From NCBI RefSeq assembly GCF_964340395.1, contig NC_135566.1, positions 21,474,635-21,538,634 of the forward strand: 64,000 nt of DNA. The letters are read 5' to 3'. Origin of the DNA: Glandiceps talaboti. Taxonomy: Eukaryota; Hemichordata; Enteropneusta; Spengelidae. The notes below the pieces were generated by a model. The model was not told the origin of the DNA and did no database searches. It worked only from the letters and a program-made list of their open reading frames with translations. A program made the position numbers and the translations under genes. Below are positions 10,510 through 20,856 of this stretch, in pieces; the first letter of the stretch is position 1, and every line of letters begins with the position of its first letter.

Positions 10510-13500
10510 GTAAGACTCCATATTTCTTTTCTATGGCGTTTTGTTAGGCCGTATAACTTATTTTTAGAATAATCCTTCTCTTACTTGCAAAACAATTTTC
10601 ATTCATTTGCCGGTAGTCGAAACCATGAGTTTTCATAGAAACGACCTACTGCAAGATGACGCAGTTGAATATCGACCGTATGCATTTATGGACTGTATAC
10701 CATGGCAAAGATAATTTTCATCCTATACCATGTATGGAGTTGAAGCAAAACAAGATATCTGCGTTTCGAAATCTTGCGTTGGCAAAACGTATTACTATGG
10801 GTATCGTAGTATCGATGTAATGATACAAAGGCCCAAACAGCTGACTCAGTGACTGGATTGTAATGAAAAGTACACAATCAGGGTTGATATCCAAAATATT
10901 GAAATTTATCGCCATTTTATTCTAAATCGGCAAGTAAAGAAAATATGTACAAAGAAGACAAACTTGGACACAAGCAGTATAACATGTACATTCAGTAACA
11001 ACAGAAATTGAGACAATCTCCAGCGATGTTTGACGAGGGAGTTGAACATCTTCAAGACGTTGGGAGTAAAAACATTCGTCTTCTGTATATTATCTATTTC
11101 AACGACCCTTGCATGTCATGACCTCGTTGTAACGTTAATAGTGAAACGCCCTTCTAAATACCCATCACCTTTTTACAGTGTCAACGTTTGTATTAATTAT
11201 TATTGTGTAAAGATAACAGCGTACATGTAGGTTTTCAGACAGGAATGTCATCTATACAAACAAACATGACAAATGAAATCCCCATATAATTACTAATGTA
11301 TGTATGTGTAAACAGTAGTGCATGCAAAAAACATTTAATGATGTAGGTTGATAGAATTATTATATTTTCTAGCATGTGCAATTTGTTACAAAATTGTGAT
11401 TTAGCCAGCATAGTTGATGACATTCCCACCAGTTCCTTCAGTTGATGAAACCTAACTATTATTTTAGAAACTGACAAGTCTTAGGCTTATGTCTTATACC
11501 ACATCAACAACAAAATTTACCCTTCTCTGAAATAATATACTTTCTTGTTCAAAAATGTACTACGTACATCTCTTGTACCATCGTTATCAAAACTTGACAA
11601 CTTTTCCTTAGAATTATTAACTACATTTTGTTCAACAAATCTAATACAATTTCATTTTTATGTTGTCAATAAATATAAGTTCATGTACAAATTGGAATGA
11701 GAAATTTCTTACATATCGACATTAGTCAGATTTTATCATTTATTTGGATGTTTAGTGCTTCCAATCAAAGTATGAATGAAGTACTGCAACATACATGCAT
11801 TGATATATGTACATGGGTACATTTAGTTTTGTGTCTTTGTACAAAGTGTAGTAGTGTCAGATCAAAGGAGTGTCATTATTAATAAGTGTAATCATAACAA
11901 ATTCCAAATTTGGTGCTTCATATACAAGGACTCATTCAAGTAGGGCTCTGACTTGAGTACATAGATATATTTAGTCGGTATGACTTCTCAGTCAGAGGTC
12001 CAAGTGTTCTCAAACTTGCAATTAAACACTGATGCCGACACTTGTGAGTTCAGCACTGATTTTCTCCATGTAAAATATGTTAAGGTGTCCTTGTACTTCT
12101 CTTCCAACCTTCAAAGCAACGTATCAAATGATTTCCAGTCAATTTTGTGAACTGCACAGCTCAAGAAAGATGACTTTTCTCTCCAAAAGTTGACTTCTGG
12201 TTTTGAATGATAATGAGATGTTGTAATCACTAATTATTATGTGTAATTAGAACAACATGGCTCTATCGTACATGTACATGTATAGTACATCACCTTATCG
12301 TACACATACATGTACAGTACATCACCTTATTGTACATGTACATGTACAGTACATCACCTTATCATACACCTACATGTACATGTACATCACCTTATACACC
12401 TACATGTACAGTACAGCACCTTATACACCTACATGTACAGTACACCACCTTATCATACTTCTACATGTACAGTACATCACCTTATCATACACCTACATGT
12501 ACAGTACAGCACCTTATCATACACCTACATGTACAGTACAGCACCTTATACACCTACATGTACAGTACACCACCTTATCATACTTCTACATGTACAGTAC
12601 ATCACCTTATTGTACACCTACATGTACATGTACAGCACCTTATACACCTACATGTACAGTACATCACCTTATTGTACACCTACATGTACAGTACATCACC
12701 TTATCATACACCTACATGTACAGTACATCACCTTATCATACACCTACATGTACAGTACAGCACCTTATCATACACCTACATGTACAGTACAGCACCTTAT
12801 ACACATACATGTACAGTACATCACCTTATCATACACCTACATGTACAGTACAGCACCTTATACACATACATGTACAGTACATCACCTTATCATACACCTA
12901 CATATACAGTACAGCACCTTATACACATACATGTACAGTACATCACATTATCATACACCTACATGTACAGTACAGCACCTTATACACATACATGTACAGT
13001 ACACCACCTTATCATACACCTACATGTACAGTACAGCACCTTATACACATACATGTACAGTACATCACCTTATCATACACCTACATGTACAGTACATCAC
13101 CTTATCATACACCTACATGTACAGTACATCACCTTATCATACACCTCCATGTACAGTACATCACCTTATTGTACACCTACATGTACAGTACATCACCTTA
13201 TCATACACCTACATGTACAGTACACCACCTTATCATACACCTACATGTACAGTACATCACCTTATCATACACCTACATGTACAGTACATCACCTTATCAT
13301 ACACCTACATGTACAGTACATCACCTTATCATACACCTACATGTACAGTACATCACCTTATCATACACCTACATGTACAGTACATCACCTTATCATACAC
13401 CTACATGTACAGTACATCACCTTATCATACACCTACATGTACATGTACAGTACATCACCTTATCATACACCTACATGTACAGCACATCACCTTATCATAC

Positions 13501-16500
13501 ACCTACATGTACAGTACATCACCTTATTGTACATGCATGTGTCTGTGTAGGCTTGTCAGTGAATGGGGGCCCATTGTCTCATTCAATTATTGATGTTCAA
13601 ATGCATTGTTCCGAAGGTTAAGACCACTTGGATCCCTGACTGAGAATGGAGTCATCCGAACCAAATATATCTGACTCTGTACTCAAGTCAGAGCCTCCTG
13701 TAAGTACATATACATGTACTGCAGGTACCTAGATTTCTTGTTTTTTTTATTGCTCTATGCACCTAGACATGATGATGTCCAGTAGACCGTGTTTAATTGC
13801 AAAAATGAATAATTGCGTGTCTATTTGGAAGAGTTATAGAAATAATAAACTGTTATTAAATTTTGCCACTGTGATTACTTTGCACGTACATGTAAATGTA
13901 GCTAAATTTGTGTCAAGTTCAGTAACATATCAATATGACATAGTACATTATTGTTCATACTATGATTGGAAGCACTAGTTCGTGGCACCTAAAATAAAAT
14001 AATACTGCTTCAATGCATCATAAAAATATTGATCATTTGATTTTTTGGTCAACACCATACAATGCAACTTCCGCTCCACACACTTCACATGCATTAGTAT
14101 ACATGTACTATATCCACACACTTCACATGCATTAGTATACATGTACTATATCCACACACTTCACATACATTAGTATACATGTACTATATCCACACACTTG
14201 ACATACATTAGTATACATGTACTATATCCACACACTTGACATACATTAGTATACATGTACTATATCCACACACTTCACATGCATTAGTATACATGTACTA
14301 TATCCACACACTTGACATACATTAGTATACATGTACTATATCCACACACTTCACATACATTAGTATACATGTACTATATCCACACACTTCACATACATTA
14401 GTATACATGTACTATATCCACACACTTCACATACATTAGTATACATGTACTATATCCACACACTTGACATACATTAGTATACATGTACTATATCCACACA
14501 CTTCACATACATTAGTATACATGTACTATATCCACACACTTCACATGCATTAGTATACATGTACTATATCCACACACTTGACATACATTAGTATACATGT
14601 ACTATATCCACACACTTCACATACATTAGTATACATGTACTATATCCACACACTTCACATACATTAGTATACATGTACTATATCCACACACTTCACATAC
14701 ATTAGTATACATGTACTATATCCACACACTTGACATACATTAGTATACATGTACTATATCCACACACTTGACATACATTAGTATACATGTACTATATCCA
14801 CACACTTCACATACATTAGTATACATGTACTATATCCACACACTTCACATACATTAGTATACATGTACTATATCCACACACTTCACATACATTAGTATAC
14901 ATGTACTATATCCACACACTTGACATACATTAGTATACATGTACTATATCCACACACTTCACATACATTAGTATACATGTACTATATAGGTGACCTTATT
15001 CTGTTTGGACTCTTTAGCTTCAGGCAAAATACTACATGTACTGCAGGTATCAAGAATTGATTTGTTATATTGTTTTGTCTATATTAGCATGAAGAAGTGC
15101 CACCAAGTAGCCCAGATGTTCATTTTGAACCGGTAGTACAGCTTGCACCAGTGGAAACCAAGACAATGGAAGAAGACGAAGAAGTCATTTTTAACATGTA
15201 AGTCTGTTCATATGAATTTGATATTTTTACCTAATATTGTGTTTATGAGCAGAGGAAAATACCATTGACATATTAAAAGGTCTTTTCTCCCAGTCAAAGA
15301 CTTAATAGCTAGAAACCATTATGTCATATATACATTTATTTGCCTTTGAAAAATAAATATTAGAGAATAATATATTTAAGTATATCTGTGCAAACTTAAT
15401 TCATGAAAAATCAGGGAAATAATTGCAATACTAAATGAATGTATGTGTATCTAGAGCACCACACAAGCAGTGATGTAAATACATGAAGGGTTCTCCAAGA
15501 TTTGAAAAATAAAGGGGTGTCCTAATTTGCATTTTATTTGCATATCATTAGCATATTTCCAGATCATAATATTAGGAAGTGAGAAAAGTTTTCAAAATCA
15601 AAAACTATTTTATCCATTCAGGAAACTAAAATGCACTGAAATGTGTTTGAGATCACCAATTTCCAAACCTTTAACATTATTCACAATGTAAAAATTTCAG
15701 GAAGGAGGTTGACAGTTACACAGACGATGTTACAGTAATGTTGGCAAGCATGTTTTACACACACAACACATGACATTGTTGATGTATGCACCTCTAGGCG
15801 AGCTATCACTTTGAGTTTTGAGTTGTTGGTTTCACCTTGTAAATATGCATGTCATTCATAAAATTAATTGAAAACAATTCATTTCCCTTTATTTCTCTAA
15901 AATTTGATATCTTTTTAATTTTCATGAATGGAAAATGATTTTTCATCAAAATTTGACAGAAATCCGTACATTTTTAATGTGTGAATTTGGGCTAAGAATA
16001 ACCGAATATGTGCAAATGTACAGTAACAAACATGGCTGCCACATCAGAGCTACCTCGTGGCGATTCACATCCAAACGTGATCATTTAGGACATTAATTTT
16101 ACGGTGGAACTGTCTCGGAGTAGTTATTTCTAAAGAACATGTATAAATTTTAGGTTTTTGTTCATATTCATCGATACAATGCGAAAATTGCTGTGACATC
16201 ATACATTGTATGCGTACTGTATTACGTATATGGGAAGGCTTGGAAATTACCGGGTTGATATACCCGGCCATAGAAACTACGATGGTACTACATGTACTGT
16301 TTTTGTTTCGGCTACCATTGTTATAATGAAGGCGATAAATAAGTTCATAAATGATGATAGACACAGTGTCGCTGTTTACTTCCTTCATTGACGGCATTGA
16401 ATATAATTTCTTGAAGACGTTCACGCCAAAACAAAGGGGCGATGAACGCAAACAAAGGGGTGGTGCTGTAAACAGAGGGGGTCCATGAAAACAAAGGGGC

Positions 16501-17408
16501 AGTGTGCCCCTCAAAAACCCCTCGTGGAGAACACTGACATGTACATTGTTATGGCATAGAGCACCACAGAAGCAGTGATGTACATTGTAAATGTAGGAAC
16601 ATTTTGTAAACATTGTTATGGCATAGAGTACCACAGAAGCTGTGATGTAAATGTAGGTACACACATTTTTATGGCATAGAGTACCACAGAAGCAGTGATG
16701 TTAAATACACATTGTTATAGCATAGAACACCACATACATTGTAAGCTGTGATGTAGATACATTGTTATGGCATAGAACACTTGGAGAATAGAACAACTTT
16801 GTGGTCAGCCATGTACATGTACCATTTGATATAGAATGTGTAGATGTGTTACACTTTCAATAAATTCAGTAGTGAATGAGTACAAGAGAAAGTTAGTAAT
16901 TTGAATACTTAGAACTGTAGGGACACTAATTTGAATACTTAGAACTGTAGGGACACTAATTTGAATACTTAGAACTGTAGGGACACTAATTTGAATACTT
17001 AGAACTGTAGGGACACTAATTTGAATACTTAGAACTGTAGGGACACTAATTTGAATACTTAGAACTGTAGGGACACTAATTTGAATACTTAGAACTGTAG
17101 GGACACTAATTTGAATACTTAGAACTGTAGGGACACTAATTTGAATACTTAGAACTGTAGGGACACTAACTTGAATACTTAGAACTGTAGGGACACTAAT
17201 TTGAATACTTAGAACTGTAGGGACACTAACTTGAATACTTAGAACTGTAGGGACACTAATTTGAATACTTAGAACTGTAGGGACACTAATTTGAATACTT
17301 AGAAATCTAAATAAAACAAGGCCAATGAGGAAAATGATTGACAATATCAGAAATCAAGATGTATTTTTATATATCATTTGGATGGATTGTATGTCTGTTG
17401 GGTGTATA

Positions 17409-17440
<32 letters not shown>

Positions 17441-20400
17441 GTGGGGGGGGGGGGGGGTTAATGTCTATGTGTGTCTTTGTGCTTAGGCAATCTTGTATAC
17501 AGGTCAGTTTGCCAGAAATGAGAAACCTTCTTATTTTTGTTAATTTCAGGAGAGCAAAGCTGTTCAGATATGCAAATGATGCAGATCCTGCTGAGTGGAA
17601 AGAACGTGGAACAGGGGACTTGAAAATTTTAAAACATAAAAATGATTCAAGTAAATTACGACTTTTAATGAGAAGAGACAAAACACTTAAAGTTTGTGCT
17701 AATCACTATAGTAAGTATTGTAATATATCGATAGTAACCACTCTAGTAAGTATTGTAATATATCGATAGTAACCACTCTAGTAAGTATTGTAATATATCG
17801 ATAGTAACCACTCTAGTAAGTATTGTAATATATCGATAGTAACCACTCTAGTAAGTATTGTAATATATCGATAGTAACCACTATAGTAAGTATTGTAATA
17901 TATCGATAGTAACCACTGTAGTAGGTATTGTAATATATCGATAGTAACCACTGTAGTAAGTATTGTAATACAGTATTAATTTATTGACATTTCTGATTTG
18001 TTCAGATGCATATAGAATATTGAAATCCGAGTACTTTCTATTCCAGTAAGTTACATGACAGTTGACATTTACAACAGAATCATTCAAAGTCAAATGCAAA
18101 TGCAACTTTATTGCAAAAAAACCCTGAGTGTAGAAATGAATGTTTAGGTTTATCTGTATTTCAGTAACAAAAGCCATGGACTTGGTACCAAACTGTGGCA
18201 GTGATAGGGCGTGGGTATGGAATGTTTTAGCTGATTTTGCAGATGAAGAACCAAAACCAGAAACCTTAGCAGTTAGATTTGCAAATGCAGAAAGTAAGTT
18301 TATATCTGTATTCCATATATCTAACATGGTAATGTAATGGTGTTAGGTTGCTATCAGGATTTCGCCTTCTGTTTTATCCATTTTAAATGAATGTTGTGTG
18401 TGAAAATTAAGAATCACATCAGGTGTATCTATGGCCAATATTGATAATCGACAAATAGAACTTGTAAGACTTTCATGATGAGAAATTACAAAAGGGAAAA
18501 TCTGACACAATCTGTGCTTTTTTCAATTGTGAAAATTCATAAGATTTGAAGTTCATCTAATGATGATTGATGAGACGGGCGGACTGAAGCCAACTGTACA
18601 ATTATGGCACAAACCGTGTTGAATGTCTCAATTCTGAACTTGGAAGAGAATTTATGAGTGATAGCAAGACATCAATTGCCCAGACTATTTGATCTAATCT
18701 TTTGATGTCTCTCCTACAGATGCGCAGAAATTCAAAGCAAAGTTTGAGGAATGTCAAAAATCACTTTCTGAAAAAGGTAACAGTTTATATCATCATATCA
18801 TAACCAGTGTTTTTGTTAAGAGCTGGGAACCCTGGTAACAGGTAGGGGTAAAACTGGGTAATTTCACATCCCATAATATTGGTAGGGAACCCTGGTAACA
18901 GGTAGGGATAAAACTGGGTAATTTCACATACCATAATATTGGTAGGGAACCCTGGTAACAGGTAGGGATAAAACTGGGTAATTTCACATACCACAATATT
19001 GGTAGGGAACCCTGGTAACAGGTAGGGATAAAACTGGGTAATTTCACATCCCATAATATTGGTAGAGAACCCTGGTAACAGGTAGGGATAAAACTGGGTA
19101 ATTTCACATACCACAATATTGGTAGGGAACCCTGGTAACAGGTAGGGATAAAACTGGGTAATTTCACATCCCATAATATTGGTAGAGAACCCTGGTAACA
19201 GGTAGGGATAAAACTGGGTAATTTCACATACCACAATATTGGTAGGGAACCCTGGTAACAGGTAGGGGTAAAACTGGGTAATTTCACATACCACAATATT
19301 GGTAGGGAACCCTGGTAACAGGTAGGGATAAAACTGGGTAATTTCACATCCCATAATATTGGTAGGGAACCCTGGTAACAGGTAGGGATAAAACTGGGTA
19401 ATTTCACATCCCATAATATTGGTAGAGAACCCTGGTAACAGGTAGGGATAAAACTGGGTAATTTCACATACCACAATATTGGTAGGGAACCCTGGTAACA
19501 GGTAGGGATAAAACTGGGTAATTTCACATCCCATAATATTGGTAGAGAACCCTGGTAACAGGTAGGGATAAAACTGGGTAATTTCACATACCACAATATT
19601 GGTAGGGAACCCTGGTAACAGGTAGGGGTAAAACTGGGTAATTTCACATACCACAATATTGGTAGGGAACCCTGGTAACAGGTAGGGATAAAACTGGGTA
19701 ATTTCACATCCCATAATATTGGTAGGGAACCCTGGTAACAGGTAGGGATAAAACTGGGTAATTTCACATCCCATAATATTGGTAGGGAACCCTGGTAACA
19801 GGTAGGGGTAAAACTGGGTAATTTCACATACCACAATATTGGTAGGGAAACCGGGTAAAAGTGGCATAGTACTTCCCTACCATACATGGTGGTTGGAGGA
19901 AAGTGGGTTATTATGTAATATACACATGTATAATAAATGTCAGCCTTTTTTCAGCCTTGTTTTAAGATAAAATGTCCTGTGTTGTGTTGTGTATTCTTAT
20001 CTAATGATGATTGATGAGACGGGCGGACTGAAGCCAACTGTACAATTATGGCACAAACCGTGTTGAATGTCTCAATTCTGAAGACAAATTTGTATATGAC
20101 TATAATCATTAATTGGGAAGACATCAATTTGCCAGACTATTTCAAAGATAACAAGTCCTCACTACAATAAAGATGATCCTTCAAAGAGCTAAGTCCTCTG
20201 AAAGTGTATGATAGATATTACTAGTAGTAAAAAACACTTACTTTCATGTTTTGACCTTTTTTATCAAATGTCAAAATCAACCCCTTTCGCTTTTCTTGCA
20301 TATCACATTGTAGGTTTCATACGCGACAACCAGTATTGGTGGTTGTATGTCTACAATACAGATACAGAAGCAAGTTTAGCTGGTTTCTTGTCAATCTTGT

Positions 20401-20856
20401 AGGATGCAAGTTTAGTTAATTTCTATTAAATCTTATACAAATGTAATGTTGGATATATGTATATGAATATCATGTGACTGATATCACTATTGATTGAAGG
20501 ACAGATATACACTTTAGGACAGTAGGTTGGTTACATGTAACACTTGTTACTGTGGTAGGTAGCATACATCTAATACTTCATTACTCATTTGGTATTGTTT
20601 ACCATCAGGAGAACTCGAAGCAAATACATCAAAAGATGAAGATGCAAATAAGGTTGCCGAGAAACTCGGCGGGTTGTCTGTCAAAGATGAGGAGACAAAA
20701 ACAACAGAAACAGATAAATCAGAAGAAAGGAAAGAGGAAATATCACAAGAAGATAAGGAAGATGACAAATCAGAAGAGACAAAGGCAGAAACAAAAGATG
20801 ACTCAAAACCCAGTGAGGAAAGTGAAGAGGAGAAAAAAGAGGAACTTGCATCATAG
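10495..20856 (+). CDS. RANBP1: Ran-binding protein 1, complete, six coding exons
   Basis: RanBP1 binds Ran-GTP in the cytoplasm, stimulates RanGAP and helps release export and import complexes. Exons: 10495..10509, 15088..15197, 17550..17710, 18165..18293, 18720..18776, 20609..20856; all introns are GT-AG and the phases agree, giving 720 nt, 239 aa. Residues 1-41 are an acidic lead ([20 protein letters not shown], then [10 protein letters not shown]). The Ran-binding (PH-like) domain follows: [70 protein letters not shown] and [20 protein letters not shown] leucine-rich export signal ([11 protein letters not shown], about 172-182) and a Lys/Glu tail ending EELAS close the protein. Length and order match vertebrate RanBP1. 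Introns carry five minisatellites and two mobile elements. Confidence 0.97.
10510..11943 (+). other. RANBP1 intron 1, left part
   Basis: About 1.4 kb of AT-rich DNA with no recognised gene or repeat. Short open frames on both strands lack coding character. Confidence 0.6.
11944..13695. mobile_element. Fold-back element with diverged inverted termini in RANBP1 intron 1
   Basis: The left end GGCTCTGACTTGAGTAC (11944) is the reverse complement of GTACTCAAGTCAGAGCC ending at 13695. Similarity continues inward for about 100 bp, through ATATATTT, CTCAGTCAG and TCCAAGTG on both arms, with many substitutions. The middle is dominated by the 32-bp minisatellite. I cannot identify a clean target-site duplication, so class and exact ends are uncertain. 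Confidence 0.65.
12262..13535. repeat. 32-bp minisatellite inside the fold-back element
   Basis: Roughly 40 units built on ACATGTACAGTACATCACCT followed by TATCATACACCT, with a shorter variant (CAGCACCTTATACACCTACA). Embedded GTACATGTAC palindromes are abundant. All three plus frames are open for over 400 codons because stop codons are absent from the unit; this is not protein-coding. Confidence 0.97.
14070..14990. repeat. 38-bp minisatellite in RANBP1 intron 1
   Basis: About 24 units of CCACACACTTCACATACATT followed by AGTATACATGTACTATAT, with C/G (CTTCAC/CTTGAC) and A/G (CATACATT/CATGCATT) variants arranged in higher-order runs. It ends about 100 bp before exon 2's acceptor. Confidence 0.98.
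15088..15197 (+). CDS. RANBP1: RANBP1 exon 2
   Basis: 110 nt, acceptor TATATTAG, donor GTAAGTCT, ends in phase 2 (AT of Met42). Encodes residues 6-41, the acidic lead into the Ran-binding domain. Confidence 0.95.
15486..16536. mobile_element. Probable non-autonomous DNA transposon in RANBP1 intron 2
   Basis: Ends are imperfect 12-bp inverted repeats: AAGGGTTCTCCA (15486) against TGGAGAACACTG (ending 16536). A 5-bp direct repeat ACATG flanks it (15481-15485, 16537-16541). The right end has repeated AAACAAAGGGG words near 16430-16500, as in subterminal repeats. The host DNA on both sides is the same low-copy motif (GAGCACCACA..AAGCAGTGATGT), which it interrupts. No transposase frame is visible. 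The CAGTGTTCTCC terminus resembles hAT ends, but a 5-bp duplication is short for hAT. Confidence 0.6.
16540..16800. repeat. Degenerate 60-70 bp repeat (GCATAGAGCACCACAGAAGC)
   Basis: Four to five diverged units with ACATTGTTATGGCATAGAGC, ACCACAGAAGC and GTGATGTA. One more partial unit lies at 15450-15485 on the other side of the inserted element, showing the array predates the insertion. Confidence 0.75.
16892..17306. repeat. 30-bp minisatellite in RANBP1 intron 2
   Basis: About 14 units of TAATTTGAATACTTAGAACT followed by GTAGGGACAC, nearly identical. The unit length gives a regular ten-residue pattern in one minus frame, which I take as spurious. Confidence 0.97.
17411..17457. repeat. (GT)n followed by poly-G
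   Basis: GT dinucleotide run then about 14 G bases, some 90 bp before RANBP1 exon 3. Confidence 0.95.
17550..17710 (+). CDS. RANBP1: RANBP1 exon 3
   Basis: 161 nt, acceptor TAATTTCAG, ends CACTATA before donor GTAAGTATT. Encodes residues 42-95, including WKERGTG and [13 protein letters not shown]. Its last seven bases are repeated in the downstream minisatellite. Confidence 0.96.
17704..17972. repeat. 35-bp minisatellite carrying the RANBP1 exon 3 splice donor
   Basis: About 7.7 units of CACTATAGTAAGTATTGTAA followed by TATATCGATAGTAAC. The first seven bases of unit 1 are the end of exon 3 and GTAAGTATT is its donor; the other units repeat CACT(A/C/G)TA/GTAAGTATT or GTAGGTATT. It ends about 190 bp before exon 4. 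Confidence 0.96.
18165..18293 (+). CDS. RANBP1: RANBP1 exon 4
   Basis: 129 nt, acceptor TATTTCAG, donor GTAAGTTT. Residues 96-138 ([20 protein letters not shown] and onward to RFANAE), the conserved Ran-contact strand and helix region. Confidence 0.96.
18557..18719. repeat. Direct repeat flanking RANBP1 exon 5 and its satellite, left copy
   Basis: TCTAATGATGATTGATGAGA, then CGGGCGGACTGAAGCC and onward to GAATGTCTCAATTCTGA are shared almost exactly with 20001-20087. Weaker similarity continues (AAGACATCAATT..GCCAGACTATTT). The two copies bracket exon 5 and the 60-bp satellite. Confidence 0.85.
18720..18776 (+). CDS. RANBP1: RANBP1 exon 5
   Basis: 57 nt, acceptor CTCCTACAG, donor GTAACAG. Residues 139-157 ([19 protein letters not shown]), the last helix of the Ran-binding domain. 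It lies immediately between a diverged direct repeat and a 60-bp satellite. Confidence 0.95.
18815..19855. repeat. 60-bp minisatellite in RANBP1 intron 5
   Basis: About 17 units of exactly 60 bp (GGGAACCCTGGTAACAGGTA, GGGATAAAACTGGGTAATTT, CACATACCACAATATTGGTA). Linked variants alternate: CATCCCATAATATT with GGTAGAGAA, and CATACCACAATATT with GGTAGGGAA. This suggests amplification of two-unit blocks. The unit contains GGTAACAG, the same eight bases as exon 5's donor, and begins about 40 bp after that donor. Confidence 0.98.
20001..20150. repeat. Direct repeat flanking RANBP1 exon 5 and its satellite, right copy
   Basis: Second copy of the motif at 18557 (GATGAGACGGGCGGACTGAA), about 85 bp highly similar and a further 60 bp weakly similar. 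Confidence 0.85.
20609..20856 (+). CDS. RANBP1: RANBP1 exon 6
   Basis: 248 nt including TAG. Completes Gly158, then [20 protein letters not shown], the export signal and a Lys/Glu/Asp-rich tail ending EELAS. The downstream 3' UTR contains a short direct repeat (CTTGCATCATAGTATT at about 20847 and 20919). Confidence 0.95.

Noticed and set aside
12257-13621. Three overlapping plus-strand open frames of more than 400 codons
   Set aside because: They are products of a 32-bp minisatellite with no stop codon in its unit; composition is pure repeat and it lies in an intron.
13640-13695. Possible extra RANBP1 exon (ATGGAGTCATCCGAACC, ending CCTCCT/GTAAGTA)
   Set aside because: It is the right inverted arm of the fold-back element, and exons 1 and 2 join perfectly in phase without it (MAENK-HEEVPP).
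18785-19887. Two 360-codon minus frames in the 60-bp satellite
   Set aside because: Unit length is a multiple of three, so frames stay open; repetitive and intronic.
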